DNA from: Bacteriovoracaceae bacterium
GTDB taxonomy: Bacteria > Bdellovibrionota > UBA1018
DNA length: 13,945 nucleotides
Reading direction: 5' to 3'
NCBI GenBank assembly: GCA_947446835.1
Contig: CANFHS010000037.1
Location: forward strand, 1 to 13,945
In this document: piece by piece, positions 4,827-12,133 of the stretch
Layout: every line of letters begins with the position of its first letter
Numbering within the stretch: the first letter of the stretch is position 1
Translations under genes and position numbers: made by a program
The notes under the pieces: model-generated
The model's database searches: none
Seen by the model: the letters and a program-made list of their open reading frames with translations, nothing else
What the model was told of the DNA's origin: nothing

Positions 4827-6463
4827 CAGAGCCCTTCCCGGCGCGGCAACCCAGCGGGAGTCGCCGGCATGGCCTGGGCCTGATCGATCTTGGTCTTGAG
4901 CACCTGGTGGGCGCCTTGTGCCAACCCCTGGGCTTCGGTGATCTGCGCTTCCTGGGCCTTGGGGTCACCCGAGGCGGTGTAAAACGCGTGCTGCAGACCG
5001 TGCATCTTGGCCACGGCCAATCCGTAGGTCTGCAGATACTGGTAAAGGACTCCGTAGAAGTACTCGCCCTTCCGCTCGGGGCTCCACTTCTGGTAGCTCT
5101 GCGCCAGCTGCTGCTCGCGCTTCATCCAGTTCTCGTGGAACGCGCCCCAGACCTTGTTCCGGGCTGCCTTGTTGTGCGAAGCACGAAGGGCCGCGTGCTT
5201 GGCCATGGATTCGTTCATGGCCACCTCCAGGGTGGCCCGGAGCTGCCTGAGCTCGCTCAGCTCCCGCTCGGCGGTCTGCTTGAGCTTGTCGTGATACTCC
5301 TTGAGGCGCTCGGTATAGAGCTGATCCTTGGGGCCGCCCAGGAAGTAGGTCTTGTAGGCGATGAGCTTGCGCGCCGAGGCCACTTCGGTCGGCACGTGCA
5401 GGTGGCTGAACGGCAGGCTCGACAGCAGCTGGGACACTTCCGCGGGCTGCTGGTCCAGTTCGAAGGCAAAAACCTGGTACATTCCGCGAGGCACTGCGCG
5501 CCCGTCGCGGGGGCGGATGGGGCCGATCTTGGCCATGCGCTGGCTGACCGTGCCGCGCGCCATGCCCATGAAGCTCGAGGCATTGAGAAGCGTGTCGGAC
5601 ATGCCCACGATGGCGACCTCGACAAACGTGTTGTCAGGAAGATTGGTGGCCACATGGAACTGCGGAGCCAGGGGATCTTCCTTGCTGAAAGCGACCTCCA
5701 GCTTGGGGCCCTGGCTGAGGGGCGCGGACGCAGCAAGCCTCAACCCTTCGAGCTCGGAGGGCTCGATGTCCTCCAGGGCAGGAACCGGGGACACCAGGTT
5801 GCTCAGGAACGGAAACTGGGTGCCGTACTTCAGGGTCATCGGGCGAACTGCATCGCCGACGACCTGCTGGAGCACCTGCACAGGACCCGAGCTCAGGACC
5901 GGATCGAGCCAACCCTGGGTAAAGGCTACCACTGCGCCGACCGGCAGCAAGGCCACGGCCACCAGACGAAGGGCCCGGCCGCCGGAGCGGCGCGAAGGCG
6001 CCTGGGGTTCCTCGACACCGAATGCCGCGGCAGGCGGCGGCGCTTCGCCCTCGCCCCACGGTTCATTGCCATAGCCGGGCAAGGTGGGCAGGGGCTCGTT
6101 CGACTCGGTACCGGGAAACGTCGCAGGCGGCGTGGCCGGGCCAGCATGAACCTCAGGCCTGGGCTCCTCGGCCTCGATCTCGGCGTGGCTTTCGGCCTCG
6201 GCGCGAGGGGTCAGGACAATGGCATCGGCTGCCGTGATTTCCTGGGGCTCGGGCTGGCTTCCCGGGCTCTGGGGCGAGAGCTCGTCCGAAAAGTCCGTGA
6301 TCTCATTCATGGCCTTCCAGTCGGCCATGCCGTCGCACCACACAAAGGACGTGGCTTCCACCACCTTGTCCCTCAGCTTCTGACCGATCTCCGCCACGCT
6401 GAAGGGCCCTTCGTGGTGATCCCCGATGTAGATGAACCACTTTTTTTCCATGGAAGCGTCCAT
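4826..6463 (-). CDS. Membrane-anchored GYF_2-domain protein (545 aa)
   Basis: The N-terminal domain (residues about 6-55, WFIYIGDHHEGPFSVAEIG, then W.DGMADWKAM) is a GYF_2-type fold, a small peptide-binding module. Residues 60-160 form an acidic, Pro-rich linker. A single membrane segment lies at about 164-182 (LRLVAVALLPVGAVVAF). About 360 residues follow on the outer side, with beta-rich and then long helical stretches (about 360-440, rich in Glu, Lys and Gln). The expected topology is GYF_2 in the cytoplasm and the large domain in the periplasm. The start at 6463 is chosen because AGGA lies 5 bases upstream; a frame extension to 6529 would cross the promoter. It is coupled to the downstream PilZ gene by a 1-base overlap, so it probably works with c-di-GMP receptors at the inner membrane. 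The large C-terminal region is not recognised. Confidence 0.85.
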   Translation of the reverse strand: MDASMEKKWFIYIGDHHEGPFSVAEIGQKLRDKVVEATSFVWCDGMADWKAMNEITDFSDELSPQSPGSQPEPQEITAADAIVLTPRAEAESHAEIEAEEPRPEVHAGPATPPATFPGTESNEPLPTLPGYGNEPWGEGEAPPPAAAFGVEEPQAPSRRSGGRALRLVAVALLPVGAVVAFTQGWLDPVLSSGPVQVLQQVVGDAVRPMTLKYGTQFPFLSNLVSPVPALEDIEPSELEGLRLAASAPLSQGPKLEVAFSKEDPLAPQFHVATNLPDNTFVEVAIVGMSDTLLNASSFMGMARGTVSQRMAKIGPIRPRDGRAVPRGMYQVFAFELDQQPAEVSQLLSSLPFSHLHVPTEVASARKLIAYKTYFLGGPKDQLYTERLKEYHDKLKQTAERELSELRQLRATLEVAMNESMAKHAALRASHNKAARNKVWGAFHENWMKREQQLAQSYQKWSPERKGEYFYGVLYQYLQTYGLAVAKMHGLQHAFYTASGDPKAQEAQITEAQGLAQGAHQVLKTKIDQAQAMPATPAGLPRREGL

Positions 6464-6483
6464 TTTGTTCCTGAAGTTATTTA

Positions 6484-6512
6484 ATCTTATGGGAAATGAA
6501 ACCTCGAAGCAA
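6484..6512 (-). promoter_or_regulatory. Promoter of the GYF_2-PilZ-PilZ unit
   Basis: On the minus strand TTGCTT (6507-6512) and TAAGAT (6484-6489) are separated by exactly 17 bases. They lie in an AT-rich stretch that stands out from the GC-rich surroundings. The expected start near 6477 gives a leader of about 14 bases containing the AGGA site. It overlaps the first codons of the divergent HutG-like gene, so expression of the two could interfere. Confidence 0.55.
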
Positions 6513-7350
6513 ATGGTGCCTGATCTCACTTCCCGACCACCAAGGCGTGATGAACGTCGGAGGCCGGCTCGGCGCCGCGCGCGGGCCCCAGGCCTTTGAG
6601 CGCGCCTGGTCGCGTTTCAAGCCCGAGCTCCAGGGACGCGCCCCCGACCTGACGCTCGCTCCGGTCAGCCGGGACGTGGCCCGGAACCATGAGGCCGCAG
6701 CGGCATTGGTGCGTCAGGCGCATGACGATGCATCCACGCTCAGCGTGGTGGTGGGCGGCGGACACGACCATGGTTACTCGCACCTGCTCGGGCTGCGGCA
6801 GGCCCTGCAGAAGCGCTTGGGCCGAAAGCCCCGCCTGGGTTGCATCAACCTGGACGCCCACCTGGACCTCCGTCCGGCCACGCCCGTCATCACGAGCGGC
6901 TCCCCCTTCTGGCTTGCGATAGAAAACGGGGTGCTCGATGGCCCGGACCTCGTCGAGTTCGGCATCCAGGCGCAGTGCAATGCCCAGTCGCTTCGGGACT
7001 ACGCAAGCCTGAAGAACGTCACCGTGATCCCGTTCGAGAAGCTGAGAGGCCAGGACGTTCCTGCCGCCTTCGCCCGGGCCCTGGATGAGCTTTCCTCCCG
7101 GTGCGATGCCGTGGTGGTGAGCCTGGACCTGGACTGCGTGGCCCAGGCCTTTGCGCCGGGAGTCTCGGCGCCAGTCGCCGAAGGGTTTACCCCCATGGAA
7201 ATTGCCGCAGTGATGGAGCTTTCAGGGCAAAACACCAAAGTGCCGTCGCTGGGAATCTTTGAGCTCAACCCCGAGCACGACATCGACCAGCGCACCGCAC
7301 TTCTGGCGGCCACTTCAGCTTACCGTTTCCTGGCCAAGGCCCTGGCTTAA
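6496..7350 (+). CDS. Ureohydrolase (arginase family), formimidoylglutamase-like
   Basis: The 284-residue product carries the full set of metal-binding motifs of the arginase/agmatinase/formimidoylglutamase family. These are GGGHDHGYSH (His90), NLDAHLDLRP (Asp120, His122, Asp124) and SLDLDCVAQAFAPGVSAP (Asp211, Asp213), so both Mn ions should be bound. SGSPF (134-138) matches the SGTPF motif of HutG-type enzymes, which hydrolyse N-formimidoyl-glutamate to glutamate and formamide in histidine breakdown. Other hut genes are not in the window, so the substrate is tentative; agmatine- or arginine-type substrates remain possible. NVGGRLGAARGP near the N-terminus matches the family start, supporting the ATG at 6496. 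It diverges from the GYF_2 gene across 32 bases and shares its stop region with the convergent MCP-like gene. Confidence 0.88.
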   Translation: MKPRSKWCLISLPDHQGVMNVGGRLGAARGPQAFERAWSRFKPELQGRAPDLTLAPVSRDVARNHEAAAALVRQAHDDASTLSVVVGGGHDHGYSHLLGLRQALQKRLGRKPRLGCINLDAHLDLRPATPVITSGSPFWLAIENGVLDGPDLVEFGIQAQCNAQSLRDYASLKNVTVIPFEKLRGQDVPAAFARALDELSSRCDAVVVSLDLDCVAQAFAPGVSAPVAEGFTPMEIAAVMELSGQNTKVPSLGIFELNPEHDIDQRTALLAATSAYRFLAKALA

Positions 7351-8441
7351 GCGGACTTCTTTCCGTCCGGATCGAGCAGCTGCTGGCGCGATTCCTGGAT
7401 GAGCTGAGCCTGGGCGACCATGGCCTCCATGCTCTTGTTCACGTTGCGGTTGATCTGGATGATGGTCTTGGGCAGATCCTCGAACGAGGTGTAAGCCTGG
7501 TCCGCATCCGTGACCATGGGCTGCAGGTCCTGTTCGAGTGCCGCCGAGAGTTCGTCCGCACTGGCTCCGAATTTGCGCAGCTCCTGCACGTGGCGGTAAA
7601 GCTCCTCGGCCATGGCGCCCAGGCCTTTGCCTTTTTCGCCCACGCGGGTGGCTTCGATCACCAGGTTCAGGGCCACCGTCTCGGCGTGCTGCCCCTTGAC
7701 CAGAAGCTCTTTGGAAGGAGCCCGCATTTCCTGCACGCCCCTGAGCCCTTTGTGCACCCGCTCACGGAGCGACACCACGTGCACGCGCGACTTGCCAGCC
7801 GCATTGGCCAGAGCCTGCGCCTGACGCAGGGAATCCCTGAGGCCGGTGCCCAGTTCCATGAGGCCCGAGCGGGCCTGGGTGGTGAAGGTATCTGCCAGCT
7901 TCATGATCTTGAAGAGACCGCCTTCCTCATCCTTCCGGGCCAGTGCCTGGGTCAGGAAGAAGAAGAGGCCTGAAAATACGGCAAAGAAGACGGCCGTGGT
8001 CAGATCGCCCTCGAGGCGGGAGCGGGTTCCCAGGAAGCCCACCGGCTCAAGCCGCATGGCCACCTTGAAACCCGTCGACTCGCTCTGGCGGGCCAGGGCG
8101 GTGTACTCGAACTGCAACGCTCCCCGGTCCAGACGATGGTTCGAAGCACCCGGCAGCGGGGCCTGGCCTGCCTCGAACTGGATCTTGCTGACCTTGAAGA
8201 TCCGGGGCTCCACTCCCTGGGTCAGCACCTGGGCTGCCCAGCGGACGGCATCGCCTTCGCCTTTTTCCATCCCGACCAGGATGAGCCCATCGGTCTGGCT
8301 GGCCACCTGGCGCGCCACGCGAAGGGCGGATTCTTCAGCGGCCTTCCAACGCGCCTCCACGTCGAAGTACCGCACGACCGCGGTGACCGACAGCGCAAGC
8401 GCCAAGGAAATGACAATTTGGACTGGACGAGCGACTGGCAT
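7347..8441 (-). CDS. MCP-like transmembrane signalling protein without HAMP
   Basis: The 364-residue protein has a membrane segment at about 7-23, a periplasmic sensor-sized region of about 120 residues, and a second membrane segment at about 148-167 (TTAVFFAVFSGLFFFLTQAL). A long helical cytoplasmic region follows. Residues about 258-285 (LNLVIEATRVGEKGKGLGAMAEEL) match the hairpin tip of methyl-accepting chemotaxis proteins (ALNAAIEAARAGE.G.GFAVVA.EV), the part that contacts CheA and CheW. No HAMP domain separates TM2 from the signalling helices. The cytoplasmic part is shorter than in standard MCPs (about 500-550 residues total). The start has GAGAGG just upstream. It may be a reduced chemoreceptor or a scaffold that has kept the MCP fold; no che gene is in the window. 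Confidence 0.85.
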   Translation of the reverse strand: MPVARPVQIVISLALALSVTAVVRYFDVEARWKAAEESALRVARQVASQTDGLILVGMEKGEGDAVRWAAQVLTQGVEPRIFKVSKIQFEAGQAPLPGASNHRLDRGALQFEYTALARQSESTGFKVAMRLEPVGFLGTRSRLEGDLTTAVFFAVFSGLFFFLTQALARKDEEGGLFKIMKLADTFTTQARSGLMELGTGLRDSLRQAQALANAAGKSRVHVVSLRERVHKGLRGVQEMRAPSKELLVKGQHAETVALNLVIEATRVGEKGKGLGAMAEELYRHVQELRKFGASADELSAALEQDLQPMVTDADQAYTSFEDLPKTIIQINRNVNKSMEAMVAQAQLIQESRQQLLDPDGKKSA

Positions 8442-8492
8442 GCACCTCTCTCTTCGGCCCGCAGTTTTGAAAACTTTAATTATGCAATTCCG

Positions 8493-8508
8493 CCTTTCGA
8501 CCGAAAGG
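8493..8508. promoter_or_regulatory. Palindrome in the glpK / MCP-like divergent interval
   Basis: CCTTTCG-AC-CGAAAGG is a perfect 7-base inverted repeat with a 2-base centre. It lies just upstream of the glpK -35 candidate (8514) and between the two divergent genes. It could be an operator for either gene or both. No regulator gene is adjacent and the identity of the binding protein is unknown. Confidence 0.4.
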
Positions 8509-8513
8509 ACCGG

Positions 8514-8542
8514 TTGCCCCGCGCCTTTCTGAACGGTATTTC
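8514..8542 (+). promoter_or_regulatory. Possible glpK promoter giving a leaderless transcript
   Basis: TTGCCC (8514-8519) and TATTTC (8537-8542) are separated by 17 bases. The predicted start is at about 8549-8550, only 2-3 bases before the ATG at 8552. No purine-rich Shine-Dalgarno is visible before the ATG, which fits a leaderless mRNA. Confidence 0.4.
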
Positions 8543-8551
8543 TGGCCAGAC

Positions 8552-10033
8552 ATGAACTACGTTCTCGCCATCGACCAGGGCACCACAGGCACCACCGCGC
8601 TCCTCATCGACGAGGACCTGAATCGCGTCGCCGAGGCTTCGGTGGACTTCGAGCAGCACTTCCCGAAGCCCGGGTGGGTCGAGCACGATCTGGGCGAAGT
8701 CTGGACCACCGTGGTGCAGACCGTCCTGGAGGTCACGCGCCACATCGACCCCCGGAAAGTGGCTGCCATCGGCATCACGAACCAGCGCGAGACGCTCTGC
8801 TTCTGGGACCGCGCCACGGGAGAACCGCTGGGCCGGGCCATCGTGTGGCAGGACCGCCGCACGGCGGGCCTTTGCGAGGAGCTGAAAAAGCGCGGCCTGG
8901 AGGATTTTTTCCGTGAGCGCACGGGGCTCCTGCTTGACCCCTACTTTTCAGGCACCAAGGCCGCCTGGGCGCTCGAGAACTGGAGCGACGTCAAGCAGGC
9001 CTGGAAAGCCGGCCGCCTGGCCGCCGGCACCATCGACAGCTACCTGATGGCGCGCCTTTCGGGTGCGGCCGTGCATGTCACCGAGCCTTCGAACGCCTCG
9101 CGCACGCTGGCGTTCCACCTGACCGAACACCGCTGGGACGCGGACCTTTGCCGTGAGCTCGGGGTGCCTACCGACATCTGGCCCGAGGTCAGGCCTTCGG
9201 CAGGGACCTTTGCCCTGACCCGCGGTTTTCCGGCGCTTCCTGACGGTGTGCCCGTCACGGGCGTCCTGGGCGACCAGCAGGCGGCGCTGCTCGGGCAAGC
9301 GTGCTTCAAGGAGGGCCAGGCCAAGTGCACGTACGGCACCGGCGCCTTCCTCCTGATGAATACCGGCAAAAAGCCGGTCATCTCGCGCCACAAGCTCGTT
9401 TCGACCATTGCCTGGGAGCTCAAGAAGGGTGAGTTCACCTACGCCCTTGAAGGCAGCGCCTTCATCGCGGGGGCCGCCGTGCAGTGGCTGCGCGACGGGC
9501 TGAAGATCATCCCCGACGCCGCCTCCGTGGAAGCCCTGGCAGGTTCCGTGTCGTCGAGTGAAGGCGTCGTGTTCGTTCCGGCCCTGACGGGCCTGGGCGC
9601 TCCCTACTGGGATCCTTCGGCCACGGGCCTTTTCACGGGCATCACCCGCGGCACGACGCACGCGCATCTGGCGCGCGCGGTTCTGGAGGGCATCGCTTTC
9701 CAGAACGCCGACATCCTGGGCGCGATGGAAAAGGACCTGGGCAAGCCGCTCAGCGGCCTGAACGTGGACGGCGGGGCCGCGGCCAACAACCTGCTCATGC
9801 AGTTCCAGGCCGACATCCTGGGCGTGGAGCTCAATCGCCCCAGATACCTGGAAACCACCTCGCTTGGAGCCGTGTTTGCCGCGGGCCTGGGTGCCGGCAT
9901 CTTTGCCGATCTGGCCGACATCGAGCAGACCTGGAAAAAAGACCGCTCGTTCACTCCGACGTTCTCGCCGGCCGAACGCGGAGAGGCGCTCCAGCGCTGG
10001 CACCAGGCCATCCGCCGCGCGACGACCGCCTGA
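8552..10033 (+). CDS. glpK: Glycerol kinase
   Basis: The 493-residue product (E. coli GlpK is about 500) aligns along its whole length. It phosphorylates glycerol to sn-glycerol 3-phosphate with ATP in the cytoplasm. DQGTTGT (8-14) is the phosphate-binding loop. The glycerol-contacting residues are present: Arg79-Glu80 in NQRET, Tyr131 in DPYFSGTK, and Asp241 in GDQQAAL. FTGITRG, RVDGGA-like (NVDGGAAANN) and LTGLGAPYWDP complete the FGGY-kinase signature. The loop that binds fructose-1,6-bisphosphate in E. coli (GGxGGTR) is replaced by ALTRGFPALPDG, so that inhibition is probably absent. No glpF or glpD lies next to it. It ends 3 bases before the convergent radA stop. Confidence 0.97.
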   Translation: MNYVLAIDQGTTGTTALLIDEDLNRVAEASVDFEQHFPKPGWVEHDLGEVWTTVVQTVLEVTRHIDPRKVAAIGITNQRETLCFWDRATGEPLGRAIVWQDRRTAGLCEELKKRGLEDFFRERTGLLLDPYFSGTKAAWALENWSDVKQAWKAGRLAAGTIDSYLMARLSGAAVHVTEPSNASRTLAFHLTEHRWDADLCRELGVPTDIWPEVRPSAGTFALTRGFPALPDGVPVTGVLGDQQAALLGQACFKEGQAKCTYGTGAFLLMNTGKKPVISRHKLVSTIAWELKKGEFTYALEGSAFIAGAAVQWLRDGLKIIPDAASVEALAGSVSSSEGVVFVPALTGLGAPYWDPSATGLFTGITRGTTHAHLARAVLEGIAFQNADILGAMEKDLGKPLSGLNVDGGAAANNLLMQFQADILGVELNRPRYLETTSLGAVFAAGLGAGIFADLADIEQTWKKDRSFTPTFSPAERGEALQRWHQAIRRATTA

Positions 10034-10036
10034 GCG

Positions 10037-11587
10037 CTACTGCCGGGCGCGGGGGGATTCGGCGCGGGGACGCGGGGCTTCGAGCAGCTTCGACAGCTCG
10101 CGCACGCGTTCCAGCTCGATGACCCGGAGGCCCGAGGGCGCCTTGTGCGGGTGGGAAGAGCCCGCTCGCGGGGCCACCACGGTCATGAAGCCCAGCTTCT
10201 TGGCTTCCTGAAGGCGCGCCTCCATCTGCGACACGCGCCGCACCTCGCCGGTCAGGCCCACCTCGCCCATGAAAAGCCAGTCGGTGGGAAAAGCCCGGTC
10301 CTCGAACGAAGACCAGATGGCCGCCGCGGCGGCCAGGTCACACGCAGGCTCCGAAAGCCTGAGTCCGCCCGCCACGTTGAAGAACAGGTCCTGGTTGGCC
10401 AGCTTCAAGCCCATGTGGCGCTCCAGGATGGCCGCGATCAGCGAAACGCGCGAGCCTTCCATGCCCACCGAAGTACGGCGGGGCACCGCAAGGCCCGAGG
10501 GCGAAACCAGGGCCTGCAGCTCGACCAGGATGGGGCGCGAGCCTTCGAGCGACGCCGCCGTGGCCGTGCCCGGGGCCGGCTCCTTGCGCTCCGACAGGAA
10601 CAGCGCCGAGGGATTGGAGACCTCGCGCAGGCCTTCGCCTTCCATCTCGAACACGCCCAGCTCGCGCGTGGAGCCGAAGCGGTTCTTGACCGTGCGAAGA
10701 AGCCGGAAGGTGTGCCCGCCCTCGCCTTCGAAGTAGAGGACCGTGTCGACCATGTGCTCGACCACCTTGGGCCCGGCGATCGAGCCTTCCTTGGTGACAT
10801 GGCCCACCAGCCACACGGCGATGCCGGCGGTCTTAGCCAGGGCCATGAGGCGGGCGCTCACCTCGCGCACTTGCCCAACGCTGCCGGGCGCGCCCTGCAG
10901 GAAGCCTGAAGAAAAAGTCTGGAGCGAATCCATGACCAGCACGTGGGGCTTGAGCTCCTTGACCGAGGCAAACACGCGCTCCAGCTGGGTTTCGGCCGCC
11001 AGGAACACGCGTCCCTTGCCCTGCACGCCCAGCCTCAGTGCACGCCCGCGGATCTGGTCGATCGATTCCTCGCCGCTCACGTAGAGGAGCCTGAGCTCGG
11101 GCTGCTTCTGCAGCACCCCGCGCGCCATCTGCAGCAGAAGCGTGGACTTGCCGATGCCCGGATCGCCGCCCAGCAAGGTGAAGCTGTCGGTGACCAGCCC
11201 GCCGCCCAGGACACGGTCCAGCTCGTCCAGGCCGGTGGCGTGGCGGCGCAGCGGCTGCGAGGTGCGCTTGCCCTTGCCGCGCGCGGTGCCTTTTTCGCCG
11301 GCGTCGTCGTCCGCCTCGTCTTCCGGGTCGAGCGGCACCCAGCCTTTGCCCGAGGCCGTCATGAGCGCCCCGTGCAGTCCCGCCTCCTCGAGCGCGGCGT
11401 CGCGCATGCCTCGGAACTCGTCGCGGACCGCGCCCAAGCTGCCCTCAGCCGGGCCCGGCGCGCTGGTGGCCGAAGACGGCCGCTCTTCGACCAGGGTGTT
11501 CCAGGCCTCGCAGCCCGGGCAGCGGCCCAGCCACTTGGCGCTCGTGAATCCGCAGGATTGGCAGGAGTACTGGGTCTTGATCTTCAT
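10037..11587 (-). CDS. radA: DNA repair protein RadA
   Basis: The 516-residue RadA (Sms) acts in branch migration and processing of recombination intermediates. The order is a Cys4 zinc finger (Cys9, Cys12, Cys23, Cys26), a RecA-like ATPase with Walker A GGDPGIGKST (140-149) and Walker B VLVMDS (216-221), and the RadA-specific KNRFG motif (301-305). A Lon-protease-like C-terminal domain follows, ending in LFMGEVGLTGEVRRV and ERVREL. The start is the ATG at 11587, giving the canonical MKIKTQYSCQSCG; the open frame extends 64 codons further upstream but that part has no RadA similarity. The protein is about 55 residues longer than usual because the linker between zinc finger and ATPase (about 35-112) is expanded and acidic/Gly-rich (PEDEADDDAGEKG). 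The glpK gene is convergent, with 3 bases between stops. Confidence 0.96.
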   Translation of the reverse strand: MKIKTQYSCQSCGFTSAKWLGRCPGCEAWNTLVEERPSSATSAPGPAEGSLGAVRDEFRGMRDAALEEAGLHGALMTASGKGWVPLDPEDEADDDAGEKGTARGKGKRTSQPLRRHATGLDELDRVLGGGLVTDSFTLLGGDPGIGKSTLLLQMARGVLQKQPELRLLYVSGEESIDQIRGRALRLGVQGKGRVFLAAETQLERVFASVKELKPHVLVMDSLQTFSSGFLQGAPGSVGQVREVSARLMALAKTAGIAVWLVGHVTKEGSIAGPKVVEHMVDTVLYFEGEGGHTFRLLRTVKNRFGSTRELGVFEMEGEGLREVSNPSALFLSERKEPAPGTATAASLEGSRPILVELQALVSPSGLAVPRRTSVGMEGSRVSLIAAILERHMGLKLANQDLFFNVAGGLRLSEPACDLAAAAAIWSSFEDRAFPTDWLFMGEVGLTGEVRRVSQMEARLQEAKKLGFMTVVAPRAGSSHPHKAPSGLRVIELERVRELSKLLEAPRPRAESPRARQ

Positions 11588-11668
11588 GCTGATCCAGAGT
11601 TCTACAACCCGGGGGACGCTTCGCCAAGCCCGCGATTGGGCGGCTTTTTCGGGTCCGGAGTCCGATCC

Positions 11669-11697
11669 GTGACCCATGCAGTGCGCTCGGGTATACT
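11669..11697 (+). promoter_or_regulatory. Promoter positioned for a leaderless transcript of the 11705 gene
   Basis: TATACT (11692-11697) is a near-consensus -10, with GTGACC (11669-11674) 17 bases upstream as -35. The expected start, about 11704-11705, coincides with the ATG at 11705. No Shine-Dalgarno is present before the ATG. Confidence 0.6.
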
Positions 11698-11704
11698 TTC
11701 CAAC

Positions 11705-12118
11705 ATGGCTGACGATCCCTGGAAGCGGTTCCGCGACCGGCAGATGTCGAACAAGAAGGACCTGTCGCTGACCCGGCAACGGGCGGCGGCCTCGGGCGCC
11801 ATCGACTCCGGGGACGAGGCCCTGACCACGGCCGATCTGGAGCGGATGATCGAAGAGTCCGAGCAGCAGATGGACCAGCTCAATGCCATCTACAACCAGT
11901 TCCTGGCCAACGCGGACAAGCGTCCGCCGATCGAGCAGCGAAAACGCCTGGGCAAGGTCATCGAGCAGCTGATAGCCGCCCCCAAGGCCAACAGCCAGAT
12001 CCGCTTCAAGTGCAACAACACCGTCAACCGGTTCCAGACCCTGTGCGAGCGCTGGGACAAGATGCTCCGGGCCATCGAGAACGGGACAACGCTGAGGCGG
12101 AAACAGCAGTCGGACTGA
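11705..12118 (+). CDS. Hypothetical helical protein (137 aa)
   Basis: The ATG at 11705 sits immediately after a good -10 element, so the much longer open frame upstream (antisense to radA) is not used. The product is highly charged and predicted largely helical. The N-terminal part is MADDPWKRFRDRQMSNKKD; a coiled-coil-like stretch covers about residues 42-65 (ADLERMIEESEQQMDQLNAIYN); a basic helical region spans 70-130. Two cysteines (about 104 and 115) lie in the C-terminal half (FKCNN, TLCERW). It has no signal peptide or membrane segment. I do not recognise the family. It stands alone between radA (divergent) and ligA (convergent, 15 bases away). Confidence 0.8.
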   Translation: MADDPWKRFRDRQMSNKKDLSLTRQRAAASGAIDSGDEALTTADLERMIEESEQQMDQLNAIYNQFLANADKRPPIEQRKRLGKVIEQLIAAPKANSQIRFKCNNTVNRFQTLCERWDKMLRAIENGTTLRRKQQSD

Positions 12119-12133
12119 AGGCGCGCGTGCGTC

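Noticed and set aside
4808..6484. 558-codon plus-strand open frame
   Set aside because: It is antisense to the GYF_2 protein, which has a recognisable domain, membrane segment, promoter and coupling to the PilZ gene. The plus-strand product has no recognisable domain.
10943..11704. Upstream extension of the 11705 gene and other plus-strand frames over radA
   Set aside because: These are shadows of radA. The promoter at 11669-11697 places the real start at 11705.
11588..11779. 64-codon N-terminal extension of radA
   Set aside because: The canonical RadA start (MKIKTQYSCQSCG) is at 11587. The extension has no similarity and would cross the promoter of the divergent 11705 gene.
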